Assembly (NCBI GenBank): GCA_031273585.1
Contig: JAISRP010000336.1
Coordinates: 1 to 7,047 of the forward strand
Direction of reading: 5' to 3'
Source: Synergistaceae bacterium
GTDB taxonomy: Bacteria; Synergistota; Synergistia; Synergistales; Synergistaceae
Length of the DNA stretch: 7,047 nt
Shown: one piece after another, positions 7,008-7,047 of the stretch
Position numbering within the stretch: position 1 is the stretch's first letter
Layout: each line of letters starts with the position of its first letter
Translations under genes and position numbers: made by a program
The notes under the pieces: model-generated
Database searches by the model: none
Seen by the model: the letters and a program-made list of their open reading frames with translations, nothing else
Told to the model about the DNA's origin: nothing

Positions 7008-7047
7008 ACGACGAAAATATGAACACGACGAAAAAAAATAATAATAA
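7004..7047 (+). CDS. Start of a downstream gene, cut by the window end
   Basis: ATG at 7004-7006 overlaps the permease stop TGA in an ATGA junction, the usual sign of translational coupling within an operon. The frame stays open to the edge and encodes MNDENMNTTKKNNN, an Asn/Lys-rich hydrophilic start; a second in-frame ATG lies at 7019. No strong ribosome binding site is visible, which would fit re-initiation after the permease. The product cannot be identified from 14 codons; the missing adaptor or outer-membrane channel is possible by context, but no signal peptide is visible yet. It may also be an A-rich spacer. Confidence 0.4.
   Translation, partial: MNDENMNTTKKNNN

Noticed and set aside
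1..7047. tRNA, rRNA, CRISPR array or insertion sequence
   Set aside because: I saw no cloverleaf, no regularly spaced repeats and no transposase-like frame on either strand.

Overview
This window comes from a GC-rich diderm bacterium. The evidence is an inner-membrane RND efflux permease, which implies an outer membrane, and flanking genes of roughly 65% GC (about 65% in one 60-base sample at 4381-4440). The flanking genes make heavy use of AGG (Arg) and ATA (Ile) codons. That codon style would suit Synergistota, but it is an impression only; nothing in the window is a decisive taxonomic marker.

The layout is three plus-strand genes plus the start of a fourth. (1) Bases 1-1553 hold the 3' part of a PriA-family primosomal protein; the reading frame is open to the left edge, so the gene begins outside the window. 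Its eight-cysteine zinc-binding region is intact, but the positions of the helicase ATPase motifs are degraded, so it looks like a PriA that has lost ATP-driven helicase activity. (2) After a 69-base gap with a perfect extended -10 element, bases 1623-3557 encode a 644-residue protein made of two fused D12-class (Dam-like) adenine-N6 DNA methyltransferase domains, the architecture and size of M.FokI. It is visibly AT-richer than its neighbours (about 42% GC at 1801-1860) and no restriction endonuclease gene is next to it, so it looks like an acquired solitary methylase. (3) Bases 3558-3851 are non-coding. They hold a cluster of GC-rich overlapping palindromes, a 12-bp imperfect inverted repeat and a -10-like box. 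(4) Bases 3852-7007 encode a complete 1051-residue HAE-1-type RND efflux permease. (5) A further reading frame starts in an ATGA overlap with the permease stop and runs off the right edge.

The genes do not form one pathway: replication restart, DNA modification and efflux lie side by side, with the methylase apparently inserted between two resident genes. The most interesting signal is the methylase control region. It holds three copies of GGATG/CATCC, the FokI-type site, within 34 bases around its own -10 box, while none was found by eye in the 1.9-kb methylase coding region. If the enzyme does have FokI-type specificity, this could be a methylation-sensitive autoregulatory promoter.
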